A stretch of 64,000 nucleotides of DNA, taken from NCBI GenBank assembly GCA_944320775.1, contig CALUIV010000006.1:1-64000 (forward strand). Direction: 5' to 3'. The stretch's first letter is position 1. Each line of letters starts with the position of its first letter. Of this stretch, positions 1 through 9,339 are shown piece after piece. The position numbers and the translations under genes were made by a program. The notes beneath the pieces are model-generated. The model made no database searches. It worked only from the letters and a program-made list of their open reading frames with translations, and was not told where the DNA came from. Origin of the DNA: an uncultured Paraprevotella sp. (GTDB taxonomy: Bacteria > Bacteroidota > Bacteroidia > Bacteroidales > Bacteroidaceae).

Positions 1-243
1 AAAGAGGCAAGTAAACTCAAAAACGTAGTTATCATTCCAGGAAAACTCATCCATATCGACGGACAAAGAGAAATAAAGCCGGAAGAGAAACATGAACTAT
101 TTATGAAATCCTTCCTGGATTTCTATATGCTCGCAGAGGCAACACACATATATAGCATAAGAACATCCGAAATGTACCCCAGCCAGTTCCCTCAATATGC
201 AGCAAAAGTACATAACATTCCGTTTGAAAGAATTAATATATAA
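1..243 (+). CDS. 3' end of an unidentified protein, probably polysaccharide/glycosyltransferase related
   Basis: Reading frame 1 is open from the first base to the TAA at 241-243, giving the last 80 residues of a protein whose start lies outside the window. The tail contains a stretch reading roughly FLDFYMLAEATHIY, then SQFPQYAAKVHN. I associate this layout loosely with sugar-transfer or capsule proteins of Bacteroidales, but there is no diagnostic motif. The gene is followed at once by a strong bidirectional terminator, so it ends its transcription unit. It is a partial gene of unknown function. Confidence 0.6.
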   Translation, partial: KEASKLKNVVIIPGKLIHIDGQREIKPEEKHELFMKSFLDFYMLAEATHIYSIRTSEMYPSQFPQYAAKVHNIPFERINI

Positions 244-282
244 ACTCGCACCTGTCTCCAAATAAGAATTCATATATTTATC

Positions 283-320
283 AAAAAAAATCTGTCAAAC
301 ATATGTTTGACAGATTTTTT
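283..320. terminator. Bidirectional rho-independent terminator
   Basis: A perfect 12-bp inverted repeat (291-302 with 303-314) is flanked by an A-run on the left and a T-run on the right. It can therefore end the partial plus-strand gene at 243 and also the minus-strand tRNA-Gln transcript. Confidence 0.85.
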
Positions 321-324
321 TAAG

Positions 325-395
325 TTGGACTACCAAGATTCGAACTTGGACAAACAGAACCAAAACCTGTTGTGCTACCATTACACCATAGTCCA
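325..395 (-). tRNA. tRNA-Gln (anticodon TTG)
   Basis: The minus strand folds into a full cloverleaf of about 71 nt. The acceptor stem TGGACTA (395-389) pairs perfectly with TAGTCCA (332-326). The D-arm contains GGTAGCAC, the anticodon arm is ACAGG-TTTTGGT-TCTGT with anticodon TTG, and the T-arm contains GTTCGAATC. The 3' CCA is not encoded, so it must be added after transcription. The gene has its own consensus promoter just upstream and the bidirectional terminator just downstream, so it appears to be a single-gene transcript. Confidence 0.95.
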
Positions 396-427
396 ATCCT
401 CATACCGCTTTCTTTTGGAAAGCGGTG

Positions 428-459
428 CAAAGATAAGCATATATTTGGAAACAACCAAA
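428..459 (-). promoter_or_regulatory. Promoter of tRNA-Gln
   Basis: On the minus strand a TTTG box (459-456) is followed after 20 bp by TATCTTTG (435-428), a full match to the Bacteroidetes -33/-7 consensus. Transcription should start near 421, inside a small 9-bp hairpin (404-412 with 418-426) that would form the leader before the mature tRNA. Confidence 0.8.
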
Positions 460-494
460 TTTATCTCCAATTATTTTCAAAAATATGCTTTATT

Positions 495-1790
495 TTATTT
501 CACAATGATCAAATAATAGTTCTTCTTACCGCGTTGAACCAATAAATACTTACCATCAAGCAAATCTTCTTCGGTCACCATCTGATCAAAAGCATTCAGT
601 TTTTCCTTATTCAAAGAAACGCCGCCTCCTTGAGTCATTTTTCTCATTTCTCCCTTACTTGGGAAACATTGAGTAAATTCAGCCATCAAATCTACAGCCT
701 TTACTCCACTAGAAAGAACATCCCGGCTAATCTCAAATTGTGGAACCCCCGCAAAAACATCCAATAATGTTTTCTCGTCCAGTTTCATAAGGCTTTCCTT
801 TGTAGCTTTACCAAAAAGGATATTACTTGCCTCAACTGCCATCTGATAATCAGCTTCACTATGAACCATTATGGTCACCTCTTTTGCCAATCTCTTCTGT
901 AAAACGCGCTGTCCTGGATCTTCCTTATGCTCTGCAACCAACGCTTCGATTTCTTCCTTAGACAAAGTGGTAAAGATCTTAATATAACGTTCAGCATCAT
1001 CATCAGCAACATTCAACCAGAACTGATAGAAAGCGTAAGGCGACGTATAGTCACGGTTAAGCCATATATTACCTTGTTCCGTTTTACCAAATTTACGACC
1101 ATCGGCCTTCGTTATCAACGGACAAGTCAGTGCAAAAACTTCTCGACCATTTGTACGGCGGATCAATTCAGCTCCCGTTGTTATATTTCCCCATTGATCG
1201 CTACCTCCAAGTTGAAGTTTACAATTCTTATGTTCATTCAGATACAAGAAATCATAACCCTGTAAAAGTTGATAAGTAAATTCTGTAAAAGACAGTCCAT
1301 CGCGTGCTTCTCCGTTTAAACGTTTCTGCACACTATCCTTGGCCATCATATAATTTACCGTGATATGCTTTCCAACCGTACGTGCAAAATCCAAGAATGT
1401 AAAATCTTTCATCCAGTCATAGTTGTTCACCAATTCTGCATGATTAGGAGCATCACTATCAAAATCCAGAAAACGAGCCAACTGCTCTTTGATACAAGCC
1501 ACGTTATGACGCAGTGTAGCCTCATCAAGCAAATTGCGCTCCTGACTTTTTCCAGACGGATCACCAATCATTCCTGTAGCTCCACCAACAAGTGCCAATG
1601 GTTTATGTCCACAACGCTGAAAATGCTTTAGCATCATCACACCACACAAATGACCAATATGCAATGAATCAGCAGTCGGATCTATACCCAAATAAGCTGT
1701 CACTTGTTCTTTTTCCAATAATTCTTCTGTTCCAGGCATCATGGTATGCACCATACCTCGCCAAGTTAACTCTTCTACAAAATTTAACAT
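495..1790 (-). CDS. tyrS: Tyrosyl-tRNA synthetase
   Basis: This class I aminoacyl-tRNA synthetase of 431 residues charges tRNA-Tyr in the cytoplasm. The Rossmann fold carries HIGH at residues 44-47, the tyrosine-pocket segment QLLQGYDF near 174-181, GGSDQW near 195-200, and KFGKT at 233-237 in place of KMSKS. The last ~70 residues form an S4-like RNA-binding domain. The length is normal for the bacterial TyrRS family. The gene sits at the 3' end of the minus-strand block but has its own -7 box ~75 bp upstream, so it is probably transcribed independently of tatD. I see no T-box. Confidence 0.97.
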   Translation of the reverse strand: MLNFVEELTWRGMVHTMMPGTEELLEKEQVTAYLGIDPTADSLHIGHLCGVMMLKHFQRCGHKPLALVGGATGMIGDPSGKSQERNLLDEATLRHNVACIKEQLARFLDFDSDAPNHAELVNNYDWMKDFTFLDFARTVGKHITVNYMMAKDSVQKRLNGEARDGLSFTEFTYQLLQGYDFLYLNEHKNCKLQLGGSDQWGNITTGAELIRRTNGREVFALTCPLITKADGRKFGKTEQGNIWLNRDYTSPYAFYQFWLNVADDDAERYIKIFTTLSKEEIEALVAEHKEDPGQRVLQKRLAKEVTIMVHSEADYQMAVEASNILFGKATKESLMKLDEKTLLDVFAGVPQFEISRDVLSSGVKAVDLMAEFTQCFPSKGEMRKMTQGGGVSLNKEKLNAFDQMVTEEDLLDGKYLLVQRGKKNYYLIIVK

Positions 1791-1866
1791 CGAATAAATT
1801 TACTTTTTAATATATATAAGACATTTCAATATGCTAATCTTTTTATCCAGAAACATCTGCACATTG

Positions 1867-1874
1867 CAAAAGTA
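1867..1874 (-). promoter_or_regulatory. -7 promoter box of tyrS
   Basis: TACTTTTG on the minus strand matches TAnnTTTG. It would give a 5' leader of about 70 nt. The -33 region has only a partial match. Confidence 0.55.
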
Positions 1875-1916
1875 CGACCTTTATAGAAGATGTGCAACTG
1901 AAATTCCACTTTTTCT

Positions 1917-2582
1917 TCAGAAGAATTGACGATTTAAACACAAGAAAGAAAAACGCTCCTGCTGCAACTCAATTAACGTTTCAACCGACATGTTTCTTAC
2001 TAATGCCACATGCTGATAAACAGACAACAAAGAATCTGCAAAATCATCTGTTTCTATAAAAAAACGATCCTCAGGACATACCCGTAAAGTATCTTCCTGA
2101 AAATACGGTCCGAAACTAAAATAAAAGCCCATACGTAACAGTTGTTCCATCAAGGCAACCTTTCCCCGAAAACCATGAATAATCCAAGGCTGACGAAATG
2201 TAGAAGCACGACGTACAGACAGTAAAACATCATAAGCACGCACACAATGAATAACAACTGGTTTTCCCATACTTTCCGCCAATTCTACTTGTGCACGGAA
2301 AAAAAGTAATTGTAAATCAAATTCAGTACGACAACATTTATCCAAACCACATTCACCAAGCATACACACCTCAGGAAGTGCCAACAAATTCTGCAATCGC
2401 TCTAAAGAAGCGTTTAAATCTACCGCTTGACAAACAGACCATGGATGAATACCTACAGAAAAAAGTTCATTCTGAGATGACGTTATATCAAAAAGGCCGC
2501 ATTCAGAACATAAATCCAAAGAACGTACAACACGCTCCCCCAAGACAGCTGGCCGATGAGTATGAAAATTCAATAAATCCAT
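1917..2582 (-). CDS. TatD-family metal-dependent hydrolase, short form
   Basis: This 221-residue protein belongs to the amidohydrolase-like TatD family (metal-dependent DNases/phosphoesterases). The expected metal ligands are visible: an HTH of the HxH type at the N-terminus (FHTHR), the Glu in GECGLDK, the His in VIHC, the His in IIHGFRG, and the Asp in ETDDF. It is shorter than the usual 250-265 residues, which seems common in Bacteroidales versions. The frame is open four codons further upstream, but that start would be a TTG overlapping the yidD stop. The ATG at 2582, 8 bp after yidD, is preferred. It is co-transcribed with rnpA and yidD. Confidence 0.85.
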   Translation of the reverse strand: MDLLNFHTHRPAVLGERVVRSLDLCSECGLFDITSSQNELFSVGIHPWSVCQAVDLNASLERLQNLLALPEVCMLGECGLDKCCRTEFDLQLLFFRAQVELAESMGKPVVIHCVRAYDVLLSVRRASTFRQPWIIHGFRGKVALMEQLLRMGFYFSFGPYFQEDTLRVCPEDRFFIETDDFADSLLSVYQHVALVRNMSVETLIELQQERFSFLCLNRQFF

Positions 2583-2590
2583 CTTAACAA

Positions 2591-2833
2591 TCAAGGCACA
2601 GGATCATAACCGGAACCACCCCATGGATGGCATCTCAATAAACGCCGAACAGCTAAATAAAATCCTTTAAAAGGGCCATATTTACGAATTGCCTCCAAAG
2701 CATATTGTGAACATGTCGGTGTAAACCGACAAGACGGCGGAGTCATTGGAGAAATAACCTTTCGATAAAATTCTATGGGAAGAACCAAAAACAGAACCAA
2801 TATTCTATTTACAAGATTCCACAGACGCTTCAT
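2591..2833 (-). CDS. yidD: Membrane protein insertion efficiency factor YidD
   Basis: This 80-residue protein has an N-terminal amphipathic or membrane-associating stretch. The family signature follows: [14 protein letters not shown], then [20 protein letters not shown] and GGSGYDPVP at the extreme C-terminus. YidD is thought to help YidC insert inner-membrane proteins. As in most bacteria it lies directly downstream of rnpA, here overlapping it by 29 bp, which implies translational coupling. Confidence 0.95.
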   Translation of the reverse strand: MKRLWNLVNRILVLFLVLPIEFYRKVISPMTPPSCRFTPTCSQYALEAIRKYGPFKGFYLAVRRLLRCHPWGGSGYDPVP

Positions 2834-3266
2834 TGTTCTTTAATTCCTTTTGATAATATTCTGAAATTCGAATCAGCAGGTTACGTACTTTAGACTCAAC
2901 AACTTGAGAAGACACCAAATCATCACTCAGCCATAAAAAAGCAACAGCCAAGTGCTTCGGCATGCCGTCCTGTTTCAAAGCCTGCCATAATATATGTTTA
3001 TTCAAACGATAAGCCTCACGAAGCTGTCGTTTTACCCGATTACGCCGAACCGCCCGCTTAAAATGTTTCTTAGAAACAGAAACCAAAATAGCCACCGGCT
3101 CTTCAATCCCTTCGTCTACAGGCGAAAATACAGCGCGTATCGGATAAGCAGCAAACGACCGGTTTCCACCGGCAAAAAGCTGATCAATTATCCGCTTACT
3201 GCATAATCGTTCCGACTTCTGAAAGGAACATTTGTTTGAACAACTCGTTTTCTCCATTATATTCAT
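2805..3266 (-). CDS. rnpA: Ribonuclease P protein component
   Basis: This small basic protein of 153 residues partners the RNase P RNA in 5' maturation of tRNAs. The family signature is the Arg-rich helix [17 protein letters not shown] in the middle of the protein, preceded by VSKKHFK. It is somewhat longer than typical RnpA (110-130), with extra residues at both ends, including a Cys/Ser/Lys-rich N-terminus. An alternative ATG three codons in (3257) is possible. It overlaps yidD. Confidence 0.93.
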   Translation of the reverse strand: MNIMEKTSCSNKCSFQKSERLCSKRIIDQLFAGGNRSFAAYPIRAVFSPVDEGIEEPVAILVSVSKKHFKRAVRRNRVKRQLREAYRLNKHILWQALKQDGMPKHLAVAFLWLSDDLVSSQVVESKVRNLLIRISEYYQKELKNNEASVESCK

Positions 3267-3304
3267 CTTTCGCGTTGCAAGTTACAACAAAATAAAGAGA
3301 CGAC

Positions 3305-3338
3305 AAAACAAAAATGAACGCACTTACATGCGTCCATT
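3305..3338 (-). terminator. Terminator after hemD
   Basis: On the minus strand a hairpin (3337-3329 with 3322-3314, one wobble) is followed by a T-rich run, between the hemD stop and the rnpA start. It would reduce or end read-through from the metK-hemD unit into rnpA. Confidence 0.6.
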
Positions 3339-3362
3339 TCTATTATCTATTCATTAAAGTGT

Positions 3363-4106
3363 TTATTTAGCGTGTTTCTTCACATAATCCTCCAGAGCTG
3401 CTGTAATGGAAGGGAATTCTGGAGAAGGTGCTTCAAGATCCAAACGAAGTCCAGCATCCCGAACAGCCTTTGCTGTTGTAGGACCAAAAGATCCAATTGC
3501 AATATCCCCCTGAACAAAATTTGGGAAATTCTTCAGCAACGACTGAATCCCTGAAGGACTAAAGAAAATCAACATATCATAATCAAATGGTTCATCTGGC
3601 GCAAAATCATTGCTCACCGTACGATACATCACCCCTTCTGTATGCTGTAATTTCTTGGCATCCAATAAATCTTTGATTTCATCATTATGAACATCCGACA
3701 ATGGCACAAAATATTTCTCTGTTTTATGTTTCACCATAGTAGGAATCAAATCATTGATTTTTCCAGTAGAACCAAAGAACACCTTTCTCTTTCTATACTG
3801 AACATATTTTTGTATATAAAGAGCAACTGTTTCAGTAATACAAAAATACTTCATGTCTTCCGGAATGGTAACACGCATTTCCTTGCATAACTGAAAAAAA
3901 TGGTCAATTGCATGACGCGAAGTAAAAACCACTGCCGTATGATCCAAAATAGAGATTTTCTGCTGCCGGAACTCTTTTGAAGAAAGACTCTCAACCTTAA
4001 TAAAAGGTCTAAATACTATTTCCACGCCATACTTTGAGGCGATCTCATAATAAGGAGACTTTTCGGAAGCTGGTTTTGGTTGTGAAACCAATATCTTCTT
4101 AATCAT
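3363..4106 (-). CDS. hemD: Uroporphyrinogen-III synthase
   Basis: This 247-residue cytosolic enzyme cyclises hydroxymethylbilane to uroporphyrinogen III in tetrapyrrole synthesis. HemD sequences are poorly conserved. Recognition rests on overall layout: N-terminal KKILVSQPKP, a VVFTSRHAIDHFF segment, LIFFSPSGIQSLL around two thirds in, IGSFGPTTAKAV, and a C-terminal PSPEFPSITAALEDY. Those are the characteristic TSxxA and GxxTA-type segments of the two-domain fold. It follows DUF4271 by 14 bp, an arrangement often seen in Bacteroidales. Confidence 0.85.
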   Translation of the reverse strand: MIKKILVSQPKPASEKSPYYEIASKYGVEIVFRPFIKVESLSSKEFRQQKISILDHTAVVFTSRHAIDHFFQLCKEMRVTIPEDMKYFCITETVALYIQKYVQYRKRKVFFGSTGKINDLIPTMVKHKTEKYFVPLSDVHNDEIKDLLDAKKLQHTEGVMYRTVSNDFAPDEPFDYDMLIFFSPSGIQSLLKNFPNFVQGDIAIGSFGPTTAKAVRDAGLRLDLEAPSPEFPSITAALEDYVKKHAK

Positions 4107-4120
4107 AAATGTCCTAAATT

Positions 4121-4936
4121 TTATATGAAACTACTATTTACGAATGCTAATATCCTCCATAACACAAATACTGGTATTATTTCGAGGGCACAAAAGTACA
4201 CAATAAAATGCAATAAACCATACGTTTTTGCGAAAAAGATTGTCCAATATTTATATAGCAGCAGAATTTTCACAAAAACGACTAAAATAAGTGTATATAA
4301 CAAGAGATCAGGAATGGAAAGTTCAAAATAAACAGATAAAAACAAAAGCGGGAAAAACAGAATACCCTGAATTGCATATAAAAAATCACGGCTTTCCGAA
4401 CAAGTCCGACTCTGTCTTTTGTCAAAAAAAGACCAATCTACAACAGCGGTGGCAACCCGTTTCAGCAGATAATATAACAGGAAGGATAGAATAGAAAAAA
4501 TAAAATAGAACCAAGCGTCATTTCTTCTTAAAAAACAAAGTTCTCCCTGCCGTAAAATATAATCACAGAGCATTATAGCTGGCAAAAATACATTCAAACT
4601 GGTCAGCATACGCAAACTCATACGTTCACTTTTAGTATCTCCATCAAAAAGATTAGCCTGATCACGCAGCGGAGCAAAAAAACGCTTTGTCAAATGAAGA
4701 ATCAAACGTTTTGAACCTGCCAACCAAACAAAAGCCATAAGCAATATAAACAACAAAAACAAAGTAAGGCCATCATCCATACGCAACAGATGTGGGAGTC
4801 TTTCACCCGTAAATCCACACCAGTCTGAAGATAATTCCGGATGATAGAAAGGACTCTCCGAGAAGAAAAAAGGCTGATTCTCAAGCATCTTTACCGACAA
4901 CAAAGAATCACACCATTGTTCTGTTGATTGTGTCAT
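4121..4936 (-). CDS. DUF4271 integral membrane protein
   Basis: This 271-residue multi-pass membrane protein has about 6-7 hydrophobic segments in its C-terminal two thirds, after a ~50-residue N-terminal non-membrane part with a WCGFTGERLPHLLRMDDG-like stretch. It corresponds to the Bacteroidetes-specific DUF4271 family, usually found next to hemD, as here. No function is known. The coupling with hemD may reflect simple operon packing. Confidence 0.8.
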   Translation of the reverse strand: MTQSTEQWCDSLLSVKMLENQPFFFSESPFYHPELSSDWCGFTGERLPHLLRMDDGLTLFLLFILLMAFVWLAGSKRLILHLTKRFFAPLRDQANLFDGDTKSERMSLRMLTSLNVFLPAIMLCDYILRQGELCFLRRNDAWFYFIFSILSFLLYYLLKRVATAVVDWSFFDKRQSRTCSESRDFLYAIQGILFFPLLFLSVYFELSIPDLLLYTLILVVFVKILLLYKYWTIFFAKTYGLLHFIVYFCALEIIPVFVLWRILAFVNSSFI

Positions 4937-4959
4937 ATGAGCAACCTTCTGAATATTAT

Positions 4960-5547
4960 TTATATTGCCGCAAACTTACGGACATTCTGATCCCATATCG
5001 GCGTTGTATAAATCAGCTCCAAAGCTTCTGACGGTGTTGAAGCAACTCGCCAGATTTGTCCATGCTCCGGACGCATAAAGTTTCCGGCGATTGCCTTGTC
5101 CAACATAGAAATCAACGGATCATAAAAACCATTCACATTCAAAATAACAATTGGATTCAAATATAATCCCAATTGTTTCCAAGTAATCACCTCAAGCAAC
5201 TCTTCCATCGTACCGCATCCACCAGGCAAGGCAATGGCTCCGTCAGACAGACGGGCCATTGTTTGCTTTCGGCTATGCATATCTTCAGTAACGATCAATT
5301 CTGTCAGTCCAGTATGATGCCACCCCTGCTCCACCATAAAATGCGGAATTACCCCTGTCACGTGTCCTCCGCCGGCCAAACAAGCATCAGAACAAGCACG
5401 CATCAGACCGATACTTCCTGCACCGTTGACAAGTTTCAACTGATGTTGGGCCAACAAACTCCCCAACTGCGTTGCAGCAGCAAAATAAACCGGATCTATT
5501 TTTGTACTGGAAGCACAATAGACACAAACAGACCAAACTGAATTCAT
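4960..5547 (-). CDS. LOG-family protein (TIGR00730), putative cytokinin riboside monophosphate phosphoribohydrolase
   Basis: This 195-residue single-domain Rossmann-like protein carries the LOG-family signature: a conserved Arg/Lys in SRKQTMA followed by PGGCGTMEELLEV near residues 107-119. Family members hydrolyse nucleoside 5'-monophosphates at the N-glycosidic bond. The biological substrate in Bacteroidales is unknown. Its ATG overlaps the metK stop by one base, so it is translated from the metK message and probably shares its SAM control. Confidence 0.9.
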   Translation of the reverse strand: MNSVWSVCVYCASSTKIDPVYFAAATQLGSLLAQHQLKLVNGAGSIGLMRACSDACLAGGGHVTGVIPHFMVEQGWHHTGLTELIVTEDMHSRKQTMARLSDGAIALPGGCGTMEELLEVITWKQLGLYLNPIVILNVNGFYDPLISMLDKAIAGNFMRPEHGQIWRVASTPSEALELIYTTPIWDQNVRKFAAI

Positions 5548-6830
5548 TATAATCCAAACTCCTTCTTTATTTTATCAACATAATCCAGCTTTTCCCACGT
5601 GAAAAGCTCCACTTCCATACTTCTTGAAGGCATATAACGGCTATGGAAAGTTTTCACTACTTTCTTAGGCTCACGTCCCATATGACCGTATGCAGCAGTT
5701 TCTTCATATATAGGCTTTCTCAACTGCAAGCGTTCTTCAATTGCTTTCGGACGAAGATCAAATAACCGATCGATCACTTTGGCTATCTCCCCATCGGTCA
5801 TCTGAACATTACTTCTGCCATATGTATTCACATAGATGTTAATCGGCTTGGCAACACCAATGGCATAACTGATCTGTACCAGCATTTCATCTGCAACTCC
5901 AGCTGCAACCATATTTTTGGCAATATGACGTGCTGCATAAGCAGCCGAACGGTCTACCTTCGAAGGATCTTTTCCAGAAAAAGCACCGCCGCCATGTGCG
6001 CCTTTACCCCCATAGGTATCCACAATGATCTTCCGTCCTGTCAAACCAGTATCTCCGTGAGGGCCACCAATAACAAACTTACCAGTCGGATTCACATGAT
6101 ATACAATATGATCGTCGAACAAACGCAATACATCCGGATTATGAATACCAGAAATAACACGAGGCATCAGAATGTGAATTACATCCTTACGAATGATATC
6201 CAACATTTGCATATCAGCCTTATGCTGATCGCCATCATGCGGCTTGATAAACTCATCATGTTGAGTTGAAACGACAATCGTATCCACACGAACAGGTTTT
6301 CCGCAATCGTCATACTCTATCGTCACCTGACTTTTTGCATCTGGACGCAGATAAGTCATTTCCTTACCCTCACGGCGAATCTCAGCCAATACCTGAAGTA
6401 TTTTATGAGCCAGATCCAAGGAAAGCGGCATATAATTTTCCGTTTCATTGGTAGCATAACCAAACATCATTCCTTGGTCGCCAGCTCCTTGATTCATAGG
6501 ATCTTCTCTTTCAACTCCCCGATTAATATCTGCACTCTGTTCATGAATAGCCGAAAGCACGCCACAACTTTCAGCCTCAAACTTATACTCAGCTTTCGTA
6601 TATCCAATTCTACGAATTGTACGGCGCGCAATTTCCTGTAGATCAACATACGCTTCCGATTTAACCTCACCAGCTACAACGACTTGTCCGGTTGTAACCA
6701 ATGTTTCACAAGCTACCTTTGAAGTTGGATCAAAAGCGAGCAATTCATCCAAAACGGCGTCTGAAATCTGATCAGCCACTTTGTCTGGGTGTCCTTCGGA
6801 CACAGATTCTGAAGTAAATAAGTAACCCAT
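5547..6830 (-). CDS. metK: S-adenosylmethionine synthetase
   Basis: MetK condenses methionine and ATP into S-adenosylmethionine in the cytosol. The protein has 427 residues from the ATG at 6830 and begins [20 protein letters not shown], with the ATP/methionine-binding His in EGHPDK. Further signatures are [20 protein letters not shown] and [17 protein letters not shown] longer in-frame extension reaching 7010 exists, but it would run through the riboswitch and promoter, so it is rejected. The gene is ~40 residues longer than enterobacterial MetK, as is usual in Bacteroidetes. Expression is probably switched by the SAM-II-like element in its leader. Confidence 0.97.
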   Translation of the reverse strand: MGYLFTSESVSEGHPDKVADQISDAVLDELLAFDPTSKVACETLVTTGQVVVAGEVKSEAYVDLQEIARRTIRRIGYTKAEYKFEAESCGVLSAIHEQSADINRGVEREDPMNQGAGDQGMMFGYATNETENYMPLSLDLAHKILQVLAEIRREGKEMTYLRPDAKSQVTIEYDDCGKPVRVDTIVVSTQHDEFIKPHDGDQHKADMQMLDIIRKDVIHILMPRVISGIHNPDVLRLFDDHIVYHVNPTGKFVIGGPHGDTGLTGRKIIVDTYGGKGAHGGGAFSGKDPSKVDRSAAYAARHIAKNMVAAGVADEMLVQISYAIGVAKPINIYVNTYGRSNVQMTDGEIAKVIDRLFDLRPKAIEERLQLRKPIYEETAAYGHMGREPKKVVKTFHSRYMPSRSMEVELFTWEKLDYVDKIKKEFGL

Positions 6831-6907
6831 TTCTATGTGTATTAAAAAATTAAAAAATAAGAAGAATGGGGTTTCATTGGGAAAGAATGCGTTCAGTTCA
6901 TGATGAC

Positions 6908-6960
6908 TGTATTTAGCATTTTTTACTGTGGTTGCAAGCTGCCCAAATCTATCCACATTT
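6908..6960 (-). promoter_or_regulatory. SAM-II-type riboswitch in the metK leader
   Basis: Read on the minus strand, the leader has a P1 stem GTGG (6956-6953) / CCAC (6931-6928). The loop contains GATTT, seven bases, then TTGCAA, the same spacing as in the SAM-II class. Downstream comes AGTAAAAAATGCTAAA, whose TGC can pair back to GCA in the P1 loop, with A-T pairs beside it, forming the H-type pseudoknot. The element starts just after the predicted transcription start and ~80 nt before the ATG. The class is known to bind S-adenosylmethionine, the product of MetK, so feedback repression is the obvious role. Confidence 0.85.
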
Positions 6961-6971
6961 AAATTCGGCTG

Positions 6972-6979
6972 CAAAGATA
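6972..6979 (-). promoter_or_regulatory. -7 promoter box of metK
   Basis: TATCTTTG on the minus strand places transcription start at about 6965, immediately before the riboswitch fold. It lies within ~40 bp of the folK stop, so metK has its own promoter. No clear -33 TTTG is present at 19-21 bp. Confidence 0.7.
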
Positions 6980-7006
6980 AGCAGTTTCCGACAAATAAAG
7001 AAATTC

Positions 7007-7504
7007 TCAAGAATTAATTATTGTTGCTTCACCAGAATGAAGGTTCAAATCCCGCAGTAGTTCTGCCATTGTCTGTTTCAGAAGCGGATGATAAAAATCT
7101 GGAGCCAAATCGGCCATAGGCCGTAAGACAAAATCCCTTAAATGCATTTGAGGATGAGGTAAAACCAGTTCCGGCAAATTCAAACACATATCATCATAAA
7201 ACAGTAAATCAATATCCATCGTACGATCAGCATACTGTCCGTCTATACTTTTTCGGATACGCCCCAATTCTCGTTCGATTTGCTGGGTAACTGCCAAAAC
7301 CTCCAGAGGCTTCATTGTGGTTTCGATCTTAGCCACAGCGTTCAGAAATGGATGTTCAGAAACAAAGCCCCATGGTTTCGTTTCATAAAAAGCGGACCGG
7401 CCGACAACCCGACCAATCCGCTCTTCAATCAGATTCAGGGCACACATCATTAACCGCAGACGCGCTCCCTGATTACTTCCTAACCCGACATACAATGTTG
7501 CCAT
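7007..7504 (-). CDS. folK: 2-amino-4-hydroxy-6-hydroxymethyldihydropteridine pyrophosphokinase
   Basis: HPPK transfers pyrophosphate from ATP to hydroxymethyl-dihydropterin in folate synthesis. The 165-residue protein has the family pattern: [11 protein letters not shown] at the N-terminus, [20 protein letters not shown], and the signature [12 protein letters not shown] with the Mg-binding Asp pair, followed by [15 protein letters not shown]. It is the last gene of the ftsX-to-folK block, with queA 18 bp upstream. Confidence 0.96.
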   Translation of the reverse strand: MATLYVGLGSNQGARLRLMMCALNLIEERIGRVVGRSAFYETKPWGFVSEHPFLNAVAKIETTMKPLEVLAVTQQIERELGRIRKSIDGQYADRTMDIDLLFYDDMCLNLPELVLPHPQMHLRDFVLRPMADLAPDFYHPLLKQTMAELLRDLNLHSGEATIINS

Positions 7505-7522
7505 TCGTCAGATATTAATTTT

Positions 7523-8581
7523 TTAATCGTTCAAAATCAACATAGCATCACCATAAGTACCAAAACGATACCCTTCTTTCAGTGCCTGCTTATAACCTTC
7601 CATAACCAGATCATAACCTCCAAACGCAGCGGTCAACATCAACAAGGTACTATGCGGCAAATAGAAATTTGCGACCATGGAATCAGCCACACCGAAGTCA
7701 TAAGGTGGGAAAATAAATTTATTCGTCCATCCTTCGAATTCCTTCAGATGCCCGTCCGTTCCTACAGCCGATTCTATAGCACGCTGTACCGTAGTTCCAA
7801 CTGCACACACTTTATGACCACCATCTTTGGCTGTATTGACAATCCGGCAAGCATCGGCTCCGACAAACATTTCTTCACTGTCCGTCTTATGTTTGGTCAA
7901 ATCTTCGACATCTATCTCACGGAAATTTCCCAAGCCGCAGTGCAACGTGATAAATGCAAAATCAATGCCTTTGATTTCCATACGCTTCATCAACTCTCTG
8001 GAAAAATGCAAACCAGAAGTAGGTGCTGTTACAGCTCCCTCATTTTTAGCAAAAATACATTGGAATCGTTCGAAATCATCCGGTTCAGATTCTCTTTTAA
8101 TAAATCGAGGCAGCGGAGCCTCACCTAAAGCATAAAGAGCCGCCTTGAAATCCTCATGATTACCATCATACAAGAAACGCAACGTACGTCCGCGCGAAGT
8201 CGTATTGTCAATTACTTCTGCAACCATCGAATCGTCTTCTCCGAAATACAATTTGTTTCCAATACGAATTTTTCGGGCCGGATCAACAAGAACATCCCAC
8301 AAACGAAGTTCTTCGTTCAGCTCACGCAACAGAAAAACTTCTATTCTGGCACCGGTTTTTTCTTTATTTCCATAAAGACGAGCCGGGAACACTTTTGTAT
8401 CATTAAAAATAAAAACATCCTTATCGTCAAAATAATCCAAAATATCCTTGAAATACTGACGATGCTCGATATCGCCGCTTTTTTTATGCAACACCATCAG
8501 ACGAGATTCGTCACGATGAAAGGTTGGATACAACGCGATACGATCTTCGGGTAATTTGAATTTAAACTGAGACAGCTTCAT
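7523..8581 (-). CDS. queA: S-adenosylmethionine:tRNA ribosyltransferase-isomerase
   Basis: QueA transfers the ribosyl part of SAM to 7-aminomethyl-deazaguanine in tRNA, forming epoxyqueuosine. The 352-residue length and motifs fit: [21 protein letters not shown] at the N-terminus, VFNDTKV-like [42 protein letters not shown], and near the end [12 protein letters not shown]. It is transcribed between truB and folK. Using SAM, it depends on the neighbouring metK product, although it is not under the same promoter. Confidence 0.97.
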   Translation of the reverse strand: MKLSQFKFKLPEDRIALYPTFHRDESRLMVLHKKSGDIEHRQYFKDILDYFDDKDVFIFNDTKVFPARLYGNKEKTGARIEVFLLRELNEELRLWDVLVDPARKIRIGNKLYFGEDDSMVAEVIDNTTSRGRTLRFLYDGNHEDFKAALYALGEAPLPRFIKRESEPDDFERFQCIFAKNEGAVTAPTSGLHFSRELMKRMEIKGIDFAFITLHCGLGNFREIDVEDLTKHKTDSEEMFVGADACRIVNTAKDGGHKVCAVGTTVQRAIESAVGTDGHLKEFEGWTNKFIFPPYDFGVADSMVANFYLPHSTLLMLTAAFGGYDLVMEGYKQALKEGYRFGTYGDAMLILND

Positions 8582-8607
8582 ACTTATACTCTTTTTTATT
8601 TTTATGA

Positions 8608-9312
8608 TTATTCTTCCGTATTATCAATTGTCTGGTTATCGAGCCATTCCTGAAATGAGTCCAACTGCAAACAATCTTCTACACGCACAGTTCCGACACG
8701 CGTACGGCGCAATGCCGTCAGGTGTGCACCACTGTTAAGCGCTTCGCCAATATCCCGAGCCAAGGCCCGTATGTAAGTACCTTTACTGCAAACTACACGT
8801 ACTTCAATTTCAGGAAGTTCACAACGTAAAAGTTCCAATTCGTCAATGACCAGCAACTTAGGCTGCAATTCGACGGCTTCACCTTTTCGTGCCAGATCAT
8901 AGGCTCGATCTCCGTTTACTTTACAAGCAGAAAATACCGGTGGAACCTGATAAATCTCTCCGATAAATTTCTTCAAAGTTTCTTCAACCAAAGCTTGCGT
9001 AATATGTTCTGTAGGATATACCGCATCAATTTCTTTTTCCAGATCAAACGATGGAGTTGTAGCTCCCAGTCTGATCGTAGCCACATATTCTTTAGTATGT
9101 GCCTGCAATTCCGGTATCAGCTTGGTCGCCTTTCCCGTACACAAAACCAAGACACCGGTAGCCAAAGGGTCCAAAGTTCCAGCGTGACCAACTTTTATTT
9201 TTTTCACCCCCAACTTTTTACACAAAGCATACCGCACTTTGGCAACCAGACCAAACGAAGTCCAGCCATATGGTTTGTCAAAATAAAGAATTTCTCCTTT
9301 TTTAAAATCCAC
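8608..9312 (-). CDS. truB: tRNA pseudouridine(55) synthase
   Basis: TruB converts U55 of the T-loop to pseudouridine. The 234-residue protein has [10 protein letters not shown] at the N-terminus and the catalytic motif [14 protein letters not shown], with the nucleophilic Asp near residue 47. It also has YDLARKGE, and [17 protein letters not shown] near the C-terminus. It lacks the extra PUA domain seen in longer homologues, which is normal for this phylum. The start codon is GTG, at 9312. It is operonic with uppP and queA. Confidence 0.95.
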   Translation of the reverse strand: MDFKKGEILYFDKPYGWTSFGLVAKVRYALCKKLGVKKIKVGHAGTLDPLATGVLVLCTGKATKLIPELQAHTKEYVATIRLGATTPSFDLEKEIDAVYPTEHITQALVEETLKKFIGEIYQVPPVFSACKVNGDRAYDLARKGEAVELQPKLLVIDELELLRCELPEIEVRVVCSKGTYIRALARDIGEALNSGAHLTALRRTRVGTVRVEDCLQLDSFQEWLDNQTIDNTEE

Positions 9313-9339
9313 TACAATTCAGTTAAGTATTTAATTAGA

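Noticed and set aside
6831-7010. N-terminal 60-residue extension of MetK
   Set aside because: It would be translated from the promoter and riboswitch region. The normal MetK N-terminus begins at the ATG of 6830.
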